NCBI GenBank assembly: GCA_950295325.1
Contig: OX485804.1
Span: 13,206,001 to 13,270,000, forward strand
Direction: 5' to 3'
Length of the DNA stretch: 64,000 nucleotides
Source: Polytrichum commune
Taxonomy: Eukaryota; Streptophyta; Polytrichopsida; Polytrichales; Polytrichaceae
Position numbers and translations under genes: made by a program. Each line of letters begins with the position of its first letter. Position 1 is the first letter of the stretch. Shown piece by piece: positions 47,427 through 59,591 of the stretch. Below the pieces are notes generated by a model, which saw only the letters and a list, made by a program, of their open reading frames with translations, had not been told where the DNA came from and did no database searches.

Positions 47427-49792
47427 ATGGCTCCACCTCTTGCCCCTCCAATAGGTTTCAAATTTAGAAGATTTTTCTCTAGGCCTGATCCCAATGGCGC
47501 TAGTAGTAGTCATGTGCCCCCCTCTGATGTTGATATCCTGACCCTTGGTGATGGTGATGTGCAACCAACAACTCCGTTGGTAGAGTCTAGTGTCAAGAAA
47601 AAGACGTATGATATGACTCGTCAATTCCAACTCCTATGGTTGCCAATTTTCCCTTGGGCGGAACCCATCTACAAAGGTGATGAGGTCACAAAGGTAATTT
47701 GCAAAGTCTGCTCTAAAATCCGAGGGAAGTCTATAATTTTGTATGCTAAGAGCGATAATCTTTGGAAGCATCAAGGGAGGAAAACCGCTAAGGGTTCTGG
47801 TCATGGGGTTGCTGTAAGGGAGAAGTACATGGATTTTAACTCTATGCATCTAAAAAATGAAAGACTGTTTGCAGCCATCTCCACAGATAGTATTGCGGCC
47901 CAAGTGGCAGAGAATACGGTTAGAGATAGGAAGAAGAAATGGATACAGTTTGCTACCCTCTTACACTTGCTCCAGAGAGGTAGACCTATTACAGACTATG
48001 AGCAAATGTACGTCTTGTTTGAAACCCTCAAATTAAAGAACAATCCACACCACCACTGGAGTGACAATAGTGGGTGGGCAATGGCAGAGGCGATAGAGCG
48101 TGTTGTGCTAAAGAGAACAAAAGAGGTTATGCATGTTGCTAATTAACTTCTTTAGTTTGTCTTGTGATGAGGTTACTTCTGTGGACTGTCAGTCATGCAT
48201 TAGTGTCCATGGTTATATTGTGATAGATTGGAAGCGAACCCCTGTATTCCTTACCCTAGAATTAATTATTGAAGGAGGGACAACAGATAATTTCACTGCT
48301 GTCATTGTCAATGCTGCTTGCGCTTATGGAGGTCTAACCGAGCAGAAGATTAGAGAAATGTTGATCACATTTGGGGCAGATGGGGTTTCTACATTTCAAG
48401 GTGTTAAATCCGGTGTCACTGTACAACTTATCAACAAGCACGCTCCTTTCATGGTGGGTGTCCATTGCATGGCACACTACACGAATCTTGCTGTCCAAGC
48501 CCTATCCGAGTTTGAGGTGGTGAAATATGTAGAAGTTCTTTTGGCAGCGCTGTACTCTTACTTCAGTTCCTCTCCCAAACGCAGTCTTGAGTTCCAGAAG
48601 CTAGCAGCTTGCTTGGAATCCAAAGGCAACAAAATACTTAGGAACGTCAAGACTCGTTGGATATTCATGCTTGGACCTGCAAGGAGGGTGCTTGAGGAAT
48701 ACAAACCCTTGGTGACGAAGATGGCAGTGGATGCGCCCAAGGAGCTTGCAGCAAAGAAGAACCTTTCCATGCTCCTAGATTGGCAGAACATGCTCACCCT
48801 ACCTTGCTTGATGCCCATGCTGCACTCTGTGAATTCCCTCATCAAGTTTGCACAGAGTCCAGCATGTTACATTGTTGATTTCATTTCTGCGGTCAAGATA
48901 TGCCAGGGTGATCTATATCGACTTTATGTAGATCCAACCTTTGCTTTCCACGGAGAGGAGTTTAGCACATTTCGGTCACTAGCAGATGACACGTCCATGG
49001 TAATCGAACAAGATTGGTTGTTCTGCTACAATCGTGAGGAAGACCACCTGGTTTTCAGGGTTGTAGGTGTGCCCCACATGGCAACCATGAGATCAGTAGC
49101 CTTCCCAGGGCAGTGGGAAGAGGTGAACAAAATTGACCGTGAGGTCATCCTTGGTGAGGTGCAGCGGCAATTAACCAGCGCAACGAAACAATTTATAGAG
49201 GAGTTAGAGAAGAGGTTCCCTCACCAAGAGGTGATGTGTGCTTTGGGGATATGCTACCCCCAATATTGGCTGAATGATACATTCGAGGCTACATATCCTG
49301 GGCATATTGCAACACTGAAATCATTCTATGGGACAGCGAAGAAGTTGTGGGTACCTGTGGATGCTGAGACCGAGGATGCTAAGGAGTGGGTGCCTCCACC
49401 CCTTGACATCCGCAACCTAGAGCTCCAAAGCTCCTTCTTCAAAAATCACCATGATATCAAATGCCCAAGCTACCATGGCCTTACCCATGACCGAAAACCC
49501 GATGTCCCGACTTTGGCGCAAGTTTTCTAGCAATGCCCTCATTTCAGCGAAACTCTCCGAGTTCATGAAAGTCGCTGAGATTGCTCACGTTCAAGTGTTG
49601 GGTAGTGTGGAAGATGAGAGAACATTAAGCTCCTTGTCCTTCTTGAAGAGCAAGTTGAGGAACCGGCTTACAACCCACCTAGACTTGGTGGTCCGCATGT
49701 TTGAGCAAGACTTTTATACCTTGAACACTTTCCCTTACCAAACGGCCATAACAGATTGGAAAGCTCAGAAGGTTCGCTATGGAGAAACTTAG
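47427..49792 (+). pseudogene. hAT-family transposase with two frame breaks
   Basis: Three overlapping frames make one protein. Frame 1 (47427-48146) has a BED-type zinc-finger start (ICKVCSK...NLWKHQGRK). Frame 2 (48133-49530) has the catalytic core (CDEVTSVDCQSCISVHGYIV, TDNFTAVIVNAA, FGADGVSTFQGVKSGV, GVHCMAHYTNLAVQAL, ILRNVKTRWIFML). Frame 3 (49451-49792) is the C-terminal end (EFMKVAEIAHVQVLGSVEDE, LVVRMFEQDF). Breaks lie near 48140 and 49480. The first looks like a small indel (AATTAACTTC), because frame 2 reads on directly from the preceding residues; an intron is less likely. The family is the hAT lineage near C17orf113/ZMYM6-like proteins. It is probably inactive. Terminal repeats were not found. 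Confidence 0.8.
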
Positions 49793-50553
49793 ATGAGTTC
49801 TAATGTATGTTGCTGGAAGTAGTTTCTACATGCAATGGTAGTTGATGTATGCAAAGGTTAGGGGCAGCTAGCAACAACAAAGTAGTGGCTTGGAAAATGA
49901 AGGACTAGTGCAGTGCTAGTTCTATGAGAGGTACCCAATGTACTAAACCCACACTCAATTTTTGGAACATGACGAGGGAGGGCATGAATTTATACCTCAA
50001 GATTGTGGTGTCTGGGTACTGCTTTGAAGCATGTGTGGCATGGTTGAGGGTGCAGGGTTGAAAAACCGGGGTTCAATTCCCCCGTGGAACAAATATTTTT
50101 TGTACATTGAATCTTAGATGTAGCCAAATTTTGATGTACTTTGGGTTGTATTAGCCACATTTACATCAACAACGTAGGAAGTGGGGGCCATATTTCGACT
50201 CTACGTTGGCAAAACATAGCCACATACACTCACCCCAAAAAAATTATATATCGCCACATACTCAAACCTTCTATGACATCTAGTCGCATTCGCCATATGT
50301 TAAGTCATCCCACGTGGCCAGCTAGGGCTCCTTCAAGCCAACTCAAATTGCCAAAGAAGCTAGCCAATGGATGGGCCAAGAGCCAATGTAGAGACCCATT
50401 TCTTTTGGAAAAAAAAACACTGCTCCTTTGGTGTATACTACCCTAAACTTTCCGATTAAGGCCTAAAACCTACTCTAAACACTACCTACTAGCTCACATT
50501 TGTGGCCCAATTGGCCAACATTCCGAGATTGGTTTTGCAAACTACGCTTAAAT

Positions 50554-50587
<34 letters not shown>

Positions 50588-51167
50588 TATTTTTTTTACC
50601 TTCTACCACTTTCACATTGCCAATCATCTAACTTTTTTAATTAGATGGGCCAACTTCCAGAGGTGGTTTTTGCAAACCGAGTCCGGAGTTGGCCTCTGTA
50701 ACCTCCTACCAACCTATGGTAATGTTTTCAAGTCATTTCGACCACTTGCATGAGACATCCTATCATGAGCATCACATCCACGCAGACACCCTACTTACTT
50801 CCTTATGCATCCTTATCTAGGTGATACATCACAAGTTATCCAATGCACACTTTTACTAATGCTTACAACACCTTAGCCTTGTCAACCCTAAGGAATATGT
50901 TAGCTGACATGGAGATCAACAATAAGAGAACACCAACAATGAGTCTACTCTTTAAATATCTTCCTCGACACTTTATTTCTTGCTTTTCATGGATTGTTGT
51001 CCGTCTGTACTACCACATATTTTCAAGACACTTCATGTCCAAACCTAAAACCCACAAGTTTACAGACACTCTCTAAGCTAACTTTTGCACATATGAACTA
51101 AAAGAGCCAAAACAATTACATGTTGAGTGGTTCAACTTGGTAGGTTGACACTTTGACAAAACATTGT
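49793..51167. other. Intergenic stretch with a (GT)n microsatellite
   Basis: A (GT)14 run at 50557-50584 is the only defined feature. The stretch near 50060-50095 has a T-arm-like sequence but no tRNA fold. No gene seen. Confidence 0.45.
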
Positions 51168-51800
51168 AATTACACTAAATATGATATTTAATGTCACCAA
51201 TTCTAATTGTCTTGCTCAATACTAATTGTAAACTGCGGTTTAGTGTCACCAACACTAAATGTTAACCCAACATTATTTGTCATTCCTTGTAAAAAGTTTG
51301 GGGGATTATAGGTTTATAGTGTTGCAATTATTGTCACTTACCAAGTGAATCACTATATTCGTTAATCGGAGACTTTGGAAAGTCTTAAAACAAATGCAAA
51401 TGGTTTGATATTTGGTCCAATTTCTTATTATGATGACATGTATTTGTGCCAAATTGGTTAGTGCCGCCCATGCGAATCGGTTTATTAAGTCACATTGAAT
51501 ATATATTTGTGTTTTCCTTGTTCTTTATTTGAAAACCATGTCCTTAAGTAGTCTCAAAATCATGAAAAAGTCTCCAATTACTGAATATGGTGATGTGAAT
51601 GTAATTCCAAATTTCAATCATCCATGACAATATTTCATTACAAGTTGATGACAAGAGAAAGTAGGGTTTTGGCCAATGAATGAACTCATTTATCATCCAT
51701 GACACTATTTGTTCACTTATTCATAAGAAGTGTCATATGAAAAGTTACCATAGTGACATAAATATACCATATGACACTAAATATCATATTTAGTGTAGTT
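51168..51800 (-). mobile_element. MITE family A, complete copy 2, with nested insertion
   Basis: The ends are TTACACTAAATATGATATTT at left and TATCATATTTAGTGTAGTT at right. The copy would be about 387 bp without the 246-bp family-B element inserted at 51349-51594. Confidence 0.8.
51349..51594. mobile_element. MITE family B nested in a family A copy
   Basis: The inverted ends ATCACTATATTCGTTAAT and the complement of ATCACCATATTCAGTAAT match the solo copy at 35352-35611. GTGA flanks both sides, a possible 4-bp target duplication. Nesting shows that family B moved after family A here. Confidence 0.8.
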
Positions 51801-52003
51801 GTTTTGACACTTTTTTTATCCCTTGTCCAGTTCATAACCAACTTGCACATATGGTCATAGAAATTGTCAACTAGTAAAAGATTCACAATGTCATATCAAT
51901 AACTTAAGACCTACAAGTCATTTTATGATCAACTAACTTACTATGACCATACATAGTGTTCAATAGTAAAATAGTTAAATACCAACGATGTGAAGGTTCT
52001 AAC

Positions 52004-52377
52004 AACTACACTAAATATGATATTCAATATCATATGGTATTTAATGTCACTGTGGTAACTTTTTGGATGAGACTTCTTATGAATAATTGAAAAAATATTG
52101 TCATGGATGATGGATGAGTTCATCCATTGGCCAAAACCCCCTTGTCAGCAACTTATGATGAAATATTGTCAAGGATGATTGGAAGTGGATGACAAATCAC
52201 TTGGTAAGTGACAATAATCGCAACAATGTAACTCTATAATCCCCCAAAGTTTTTACAAGGAATGACATATAATGTTGGGTTAACATTTAGTGTTGGTGAC
52301 ACTATACTGCGGTTTACAATTAGTATTGAGCAAGACAATTAGAATTGGTGACACTAAATATCATATTTAGTGTAGTT
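52004..52377 (+). mobile_element. MITE family A, complete copy 3
   Basis: The ends AACTACACTAAATATGATAT and ATATCATATTTAGTGTAGTT are near-perfect inverted repeats bounding 374 bp. The copy is opposite in orientation to copies 1 and 2 and lies only about 200 bp from copy 2. Confidence 0.85.
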
Positions 52378-54860
52378 GTACCAAGGACAAGTTTGACATC
52401 AATCAATAAATTGTCCTTTTTGACCATTCTCACAATCTATGACCAACTAGTCCGTCTCTATAGGTTGGTTTACTAATTAAGGACACTTGTGTTCTTAACA
52501 CATAGTGTTAAATGCTACCTTTAACATGGAACACAACCATACAATTGAATAACGTTATGAAAAGACATATTACATAAATACTCAAGATGAATGGAAAGCC
52601 ATGTTGATGACTCGAGGTGGCAATCTAGAATACTCTACCGTGAAGAGATGACTCCTTAAGTCACTTGGGACAATTAAGGGGTAAAACCACATGATGGATT
52701 GCATGATGAAGTGGCTACTTGAGCATATTAGATGCATAAGTGGACTATTACACTAACACTAGATCTATTACCACCTTAATAGTACCTTGATATATGTACT
52801 ACCATAATACGTATAGTCTTTGTGAGTTCATATTATTGTGGGTGGTAAACTTACTTAAATTGTTCACGTAATCAATTGATTAGATTCATATGGGATCCAT
52901 AGTCCATTTTCAAAACTAAGTGTGCTAGCTAGTGTATTATTGAAGTGCTTGATTCCCTTTTGATAAAGTATGCCTGAAGCGTTCAATACATAAGTTAGCA
53001 AGAATGTATGACCAATGGGCCCCAATGTATGACATTCCATAATAATACTATCAAATCAACTACTCAAAAGTGATGGAGGAACGATCGACTCATGGTTCAT
53101 GAGATGATAAATGTATCACTTGAATAACAACAATAGATCACTCCATTGTGACACTTTGAAGCAATCTACACGCTTAAAGGATCAATCCAACGGACAAGAA
53201 TGGTAGGGGTTTCAATTGTCACTACTTTGGAGTGGTTCTACTAAGCCTCGGGATCCCTCAACATTATTAGAGACTGAACATGTTGATGTTGCTTATTTGT
53301 AACATGTCTCCATCGTCATGGTCCATGTCAATATTGATACTTTTATGGAAACAAGATGGATCTCACAAATGTGTTGGAAACGCTCACACTATTCTATTGG
53401 ATGTCGAATTGGGGAAGAGTATGTCAAGAGCGTCCATGACAATGCTAGATAAGTTTGAGAGTACAACCTAAGCTACACAACATCTAGGTAAATTCATCCA
53501 ACGTAGATCAATTGGCTCAATCTTCTATTTTTATGAAAGAATAATATTGTCTCAAAGTGAATATGAAATATCTGAAGTAATTGGAGGTCTTTCTTTTACC
53601 TTAAGAGAATTATTAAAGATGATTTTATTTGTTAGGAGGGGGGGGGGGGGGTGAACGTGTTTCTTACATGTTATTTTCAGAAATTTCCAAATTATTATCA
53701 ATTCAAAGAGGCATGAATATAAGCAATGTCTTGCAAAAAAAAAAAAAATGGTTGAAAACACACTTAGTTTTTTACTTCTAGGTTAGTTGTCTAATTTTCC
53801 CATACAATATCATAATTGTTCCGAAATGTTGCATGTTACATGTTTTGAAACAAAATATGATAACAATTAGGGTCATTAATATTAAATTGTGATGAATTTA
53901 TCCTATATTAAAGCCTATGTATAGGTTAAATTATTAACTAGCAAAATGTTTCCAACTACTAGTGTCACAACCAAGAATAACATAAAGCATGAAAAAGGTG
54001 AGTTCAAAAATTGTCTTAGTGGAACTGTTGTTAAGAATGTATATTTGAATGTGAAGGGATATAAATGTAATAATTGATAAACATAAGGTATATCATGACA
54101 TATTATAGAATCCCTATTCTACTCCTCGTTTTCACCTCTGAAACTCAAGATCGAAAAGATCAAAAAAAATTCTTCATACAGAACTCACTCACATTGACAA
54201 CTAATGTCATTATGGCAATCAATGAACATGTCATCTCTAAGATTGTGGACAATCTGATATAGTTCCTTTGCAAATAGTGCACATGACACTAAACACCATA
54301 AAAGGCATGGCAAGTTTGCCTAATTACATCTCTTAAATGATCATTACTATGCAATTCTTGGTGCAATGGCCACTTATTCTTGTAGAGATTCCACCGCATT
54401 AATTGCCCCAACATTTTTGCCTTGGAAGATGACAAATTGTGCCTCTTTTGCCCATACTAGCTAGTGCAGAAACCAAAGCACGATGTGAGCAATGGTCAAC
54501 CCTTGGTTACATCAACAAACTTACAAATAAGTCAAGTTAGTGAGAGACCTTGTATGTGGACCACTCGGTGGTGTGTCATCGAACTCGTGCCCATTTTGGA
54601 GTGTTGCTCAAGTTGAGATTATTGTATACGATGTACTTCATGCATATCTCCATAAAGCTAACGAGGCACAAATCTTGTACTATGTTTGATTCATACCCAT
54701 TGGAGGGCTCCATGGTCTCAAAATGACTTTTTGTATAGAATTGAGTCTACTTCATTTACTATATGAATAAAATGTATCACAGTGAAAAAGCGGACCACAT
54801 TTTTTGTTCACTTTACCACGGTTTGGCCCATGGGACACAAATAATATTCCAAAGTTATAG
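52378..54860. other. Intergenic stretch, nothing recognised
   Basis: AT-rich DNA with a 14-bp G run at 53638-53651 and short open frames without domains. No RNA gene found. Confidence 0.4.
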
Positions 54861-54861
54861 A

Positions 54862-55406
54862 TGCCCCCTCCCCACTTGTCTTTACCAAATAATCAAAGTC
54901 TTTTCTAAAAACCGGGTAAAGCTCCCTCGGTTATAGCGAAGGCATCCGGCTATCCCAATGCACCTACAAGAACTTGCTCCGGAGATTATTGAGTAGGTTT
55001 TAGTTAAGTAGCTTTCACACATGTTCATGGTTTTATCAGCCAAGCAATGAATGTTGGATAGTTTTTGTCCCATCCCCAAATGCCTTACTACTCACCTATC
55101 TTAGCATCAATTTTTGTCAATGAAGCTCCTCGATCGTGCCCTCATATCTAAGACTAAAAAGCAACTAATCACAAGGGCGGGAGGCGACACTTTTAAAGAT
55201 CCTACATTTTTGTCTCAAGTCTAGGTACCAATGGGAGGGTCAGTGCTTGAGGCTTATAACCTCCACTTTTAAACCATGCCACATCATTTGCCAACTAGAC
55301 TCGGCACTAGATAATGTCGATGGTGTGAAGGCCGTGTTTTGAGAACCAATTATTAGGCTTAGCTAAAGTCAGGTGAGGATAGGTGAAGTCAGGTGGGGAG
55401 GGGGCA
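54862..55406. mobile_element. Harbinger-like MITE, copy left of the BAHD gene
   Basis: The inverted ends TGCCCCCTCCCCACTTGTC and the complement of TGCCCCCTCCCCACCTGAC bound 545 bp. The interior, from 'ctaaaaaccgggtaaagctc' to 'ctcggcacta', is nearly identical to the copy at 59058-59588. TTA follows the right end; at the left a TTA is separated by 4 bp, so the target duplication is imperfect. Confidence 0.75.
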
Positions 55407-55507
55407 TTAATGCATACCGGTCTGAACAAATGTGTGCAGTTTGGAGACGGGTCTTATATAGGATAAGGGCCGGGGCCTATAACCCTCAAGGCAAATTGTT
55501 GAAGAAG

Positions 55508-58297
55508 ATGTTGCAAGAATGGTGTGTAAAGGTGCACTCGAAGTCCTTGGTTGTGCCAAACCTTTGCAACTTCAACAGCAGCAGCAGCAGCAATCAGTAT
55601 GTGTACCCTTCCGCTTTCGACCAGCTCCTCCGCAGAGTGACGTTGATGCAACGAGTGCTGTTTTACAAACCTGAGGAGGAGGCGGAATTCTGTGAGTTTG
55701 TGGAGATTTTGAAGAGGGGATTGGCGGAGGCGCTGGTTGTGTTTTTCCCTCTGGCAGGGAGACTGGAGATCGACAAGGAGAGCGGCTTACCGCGGATTCT
55801 TTGCAACGGAGCTGGGGTTGAGTTTCTGGAAGCGTCAATTGATGCGAAGCTGGAGGATTTCGGAGCTGATTTGCAGCCTCGAGACATTCCTCTTGAGAAT
55901 CTCTTCTCCGACTTCAGACCGGCAGTGGACGCAACCGACACTCCATTCCTCAGTGTTCAGGTCAGAGCCTATCTTGATGAGGTACACGGGCCTTGAATGG
56001 TTAATTTATCCTGTTCGCTATGAAATACAGCTCTACAACTCCGATACGCGAACTCTAAGGGGTGTGTGTGTGTTATTCGGTTCGTTTTTCATGTTCTCGA
56101 ACTTCGACCGATTAGGCTTCACAACGAAACCTATGTTGCATTTAGCAAATCTACGATGAAGCATCAGCAAAAATTAGATTGAAAGATCAGACCTCCCGTT
56201 ATTTAGTTGTGGTTATCGGAACTGCATGTTTGTTGATTTCGTAACTGAATACATGTCTCCCCAATGGAGCTCACTATTGAGTGTATTGTAGTTAATAAAC
56301 TTCGAAGACCTAGTGCGTCATTATGGTGTTTGCTTTTTATCATCACCGAACCACACATCAATCAAATATAGGTGTCTAATTAGGAAAAGGAACTGAATAA
56401 CACCCACATTCCTTAAATTTTTGTTGATCTGCGAATCGCGAATGTGGATGGAGAAACGAGGTTCAATCACAAAGAAATTTGGAGCCCTCCTTGAGTTGAT
56501 AAGAATCTCCAAAGGTGACAGTCAGGAAACCATAACTTGGTCACATAGGTCCCTCAATTATGTAGTGAGTCTGGAATTAGTTAACAAAGTTTGAACACGT
56601 AGTCCAATCTCTTTGAAACATATGTCTTTTTGGTGTCCGTTCTTAGATCCACACCCAACCACGCATCACTCAAATATAGGTGTTCATTTTATATAAGTAG
56701 CCGAATTAGGCCCGCTTACCTTGGTTTGTAAAGCGAGCGAGTGGAACGGTGAATTGCACATGATACGCGTATTTCAACTCTGTTACGTTTTTAGCACTTT
56801 GTGGAATCCTCAAATGTACCTGTCTGCACAATGTTGTTGAGTACTGCAAGCTACGGGTGAGTGAGGAGCTCAATCTAGAACGATGATGGAATATGTTTCT
56901 CTAGATCGCATCCTAAGGTTAGTTTGCTGATATCCACATATATTCCGGTGTAGATACAGGTATTCAAATCTGGTTGGTTTTCACCAGCTTGTGGAATCCT
57001 TAATTGATCCCTGTCTGCACAATGTTTTTCAATATTGCAAGCTAGAGATGAATGAGGAAATCGACATAGGACGATGATGGAATTCGTTTCCTCTAGATCG
57101 TATCGTAAGGTTAGCTCGCTGAATTGCACATGAATCCCCGTTTAGATACAGATGTTCAATGTTGGTTGGTTTTCACCAGGTTGTGGAATCCTCAATTGAA
57201 CAGTGTCTGCACAATGTTTTTGATTATTGCAACCTAGGGGTGAATGAGGAGCTCAAACTAAAACGATGATGGAATTTGTTTCTCTAGGTCGTATCCTAAG
57301 GTTATCTTGCAAAATTCCTGAAGTTGTGCACGTGTTGTCGACGCGGGAATGTGATTTGCAGGTCACACAATTTCAATGCGGCGGAATTGCGGTCGCGTAT
57401 TCTTATAACCATTATGTTGCGGACGGCGCTGCCATATGGCATTTCATGAAATCGTGGTCCGAAGCAGCTCGCCATCTACTTATCTCCGTCATCCCTTCTC
57501 ACAAAAGAACGCCGTTTAGATTGCCTCCCGCAGACCCGAGTGCAGAGGACCGATCGCACGGTGAGTTATACGACTCCATCGACGTAAACTGTAAACCGAT
57601 CCAGGGTGGTTCACCTCAGTTGTGCATGCCAGAGACAGTGCAACAATTGTTTACCTTCAAGAAGGGGATGCTCCAGACTCTAAAGTCTCTCGCAAACACT
57701 GGTGAACTGGACGGGGAGTCTCCGGCCTGCACCACATACGAAGCACTTTGCGGGCACATATGGCGAAGTGCAACGAAAGCTAGGGTGCTTCCACCGAACG
57801 AAATCACCAAGTTCAATGTCACTGTGGACTGTCGGCAGCGTGTTTCCCCAAGTCCACCACCCGCTCTTTTCGGCAACATGTTGTGCAGTGTGCTTGCAAT
57901 CTTAACTGCCGGGGAACTCGTATCCAACGACCTAGGGTTTGCTGCAAGGTCGGTGCAAGCTGCCATTAAGCAGAAGGCGAATTCCACCAAAGTGCAGGAG
58001 CTTCTCGACTGGGTGGGCCGGCAAGGTAACAAGTATTTCAGATACAACTTAGGTCTAACAAATGACTTTGGCGTCAGTGGATCCTCCAGGTTCCCTTGCT
58101 TCGAGGTAGACTTTGGATGGGGTGCTCCTGTTGCTGTAAGAGCAGGACCCAGCAGGTGGAGTGGGACAATCTCCATCTTCCCAGCTCACGAGTGCGGTGC
58201 AATCGATGTTACTCTCACCCTTCCGCCAGATGCTATGTGCAGGCTTGCCAGTGACTCAGAATTTCTTGAGCCCTCCATGATGGCACTCTCCATGTGA
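55508..58297 (+). CDS. BAHD acyltransferase (HXXXD family)
   Basis: Two exons, 55508-55960 and 57362-58297, join in phase to 462 aa. The catalytic HXXXD motif is HYVAD (168-172) and the structural DFGWG motif is intact (401-405). The N-terminus WCVKVHSKSLVVPN and the FFPLAGRL block are typical. BAHD enzymes are cytosolic and transfer acyl groups from CoA to alcohols or amines, for example hydroxycinnamoyl-CoA to shikimate or polyamines. Family identity is firm, but the substrate cannot be read from the sequence. I chose the ATG at 55508 because family N-termini begin there; the open frame continues upstream to 55373 but without family similarity. The intron of 1.4 kb contains a tandem array. 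The gene sits between two copies of a MITE and is followed by decayed copies of its own 3' end. Confidence 0.9.
56745..57310 (+). repeat. Three-unit tandem array in the BAHD intron
   Basis: Units of about 190 bp carry 'tttcacca..ttgtggaatcc', 'tgtctgcacaatgtt', 'gaatgaggagctc' and 'acgatgatggaat' at about 56880, 57070 and 57263. The last unit runs to within about 50 bp of the 3' splice site. Confidence 0.85.
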
Positions 58298-58349
58298 TAC
58301 CTACTCCATATCTGCAATGGAAATTTCATAATCTCACGCATGATCAGCC

Positions 58350-59055
58350 ATATTCCTTATCAAGGTTTAGAATTGCAATGTACTTGCAATTTCAACTCCA
58401 GGAGAACTAGGGTCTGGAAACCTCGGATTTGCTCCAAGGTTAGTTGAAATCGCAATTTACTTGCAATTTCAACTGCAGGAGAACTGGGATTTGCTGCAGG
58501 GTTAGTTGAAATTGCAATGTGCTTGCAATTCCAACTGCAGGGGAGCTTGAGTCTAGAGACCTTGATTGAGTGGGACAATCTCCATCTTCCCAGTTCACGA
58601 GCATGATGCAATCGGTGTAACTGTCACCATTCTCCTGGATCCTGCACAGGCTCACCAGTGATCGACAGTTTCTTAAGCCCTCCATGATGATGCTCTACAT
58701 GCGATTCTCCATATCTGCAATGGAAATTTCATAATCTTGCCCATGGGCAGCCGTATTCTTTAACAAAGTTTAGAACTGCAATGAACCTGCAACATCAACT
58801 GCAGGAGGGCTTGGAATCTTGGATCTAGAGACCTTGGATCCAAGATTGAAATTGCAGTTGAAATTGCAAGAGCATTGCAATTTGTAGATACTCTTCCAAT
58901 TTCAACTGCAGGGGTGCAGCGCAACCAATGTAACTCTCAACCCCCCTGGCCAGTAACCTAGAATTCCTTGAGCCCTCCTTGATGGCACTTTCCGTGTGAT
59001 ACTCAATATCTGCAATAGAAATGACATAATCTCACACCTGATCAGACACATGCCT
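58350..59055 (+). pseudogene. Decayed tandem copies of the BAHD 3' end
   Basis: At least two broken copies follow the gene. Bases about 58567-58770 match 58160-58340 ('agtgggacaatctccatctt', 'ccctccatgatg', 'tctgcaatggaaatttcata'). Bases about 58915-59055 match the same region more weakly. Around 58375-58560, 'cttgcaatttcaactgcagg' and 'ggatttgctgcagggttag' are diverged copies of exon 2 near 57890-57950. All are frameshifted. Confidence 0.8.
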
Positions 59056-59057
59056 TA

Positions 59058-59588
59058 TGGGGCATTCCCATCTGACTTTAGTTAAGACCCAAAGTATTTC
59101 CTAAAAACCGGGTAAAGCTCCCTCGGTTATAGCGGAGGCATCCGACTATCCCAATGCACCTACAAGAACTTGCTCCGGAGATTTTCAAGTAGGTTTTAGT
59201 TAAGTAGCTTTCACACATGCTCATGGTTTTATCTACCAAGCAATGAATGTTGGGTAGTTTTTGTCCCATCCCCAAATGCCTTACTACTCACCTATCTTAC
59301 CATCGGTTTTTGTTAATGAAGCTCCTCGTGCCCTCATAGCTAAGACTAAAAAGCAACCAATCACAAGGGTGGGAGGCGACACTTTTAAAGTTCCTATATT
59401 CTTGCCTCATGTTTAGATACCGATGGGAGGGTCGGTGGTTGAGGCTTAAAACCTCCACTTTTAAGCCATGCCACATCATTTGCCACCTAGGCTCGGCACT
59501 AAAAAGAGCCGTATGTGTGAACCCTAGATAACTAAAACCACTTTTAGACTAAAACTACTTCTAACCAATGTCAGGTGGGAACGCCCCA
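59058..59588. mobile_element. Harbinger-like MITE with TTA target duplication
   Basis: The ends TGGGGCATTCCCATCTGAC and the complement of TGGGGCGTTCCCACCTGAC are inverted repeats. TTA flanks both sides (59055-59057 and 59589-59591), as for PIF/Harbinger elements. The length is 531 bp. Confidence 0.85.
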
Positions 59589-59591
59589 TTA

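Noticed and set aside
50041-50095. A tRNA-like T-arm (CGGGG, TTCAATT, CCCCG) before 'tggaac'
   Set aside because: No matching 5' acceptor strand, D arm or anticodon arm could be placed at the right distance. At most a tRNA-derived SINE tail.
54894-59506. Long direct repeats either side of the BAHD gene as LTRs of one retrotransposon
   Set aside because: Each repeat has its own inverted ends and a TTA-type site, and the enclosed gene has an intron. There is no primer-binding site or polyprotein. Two MITEs explain it better.
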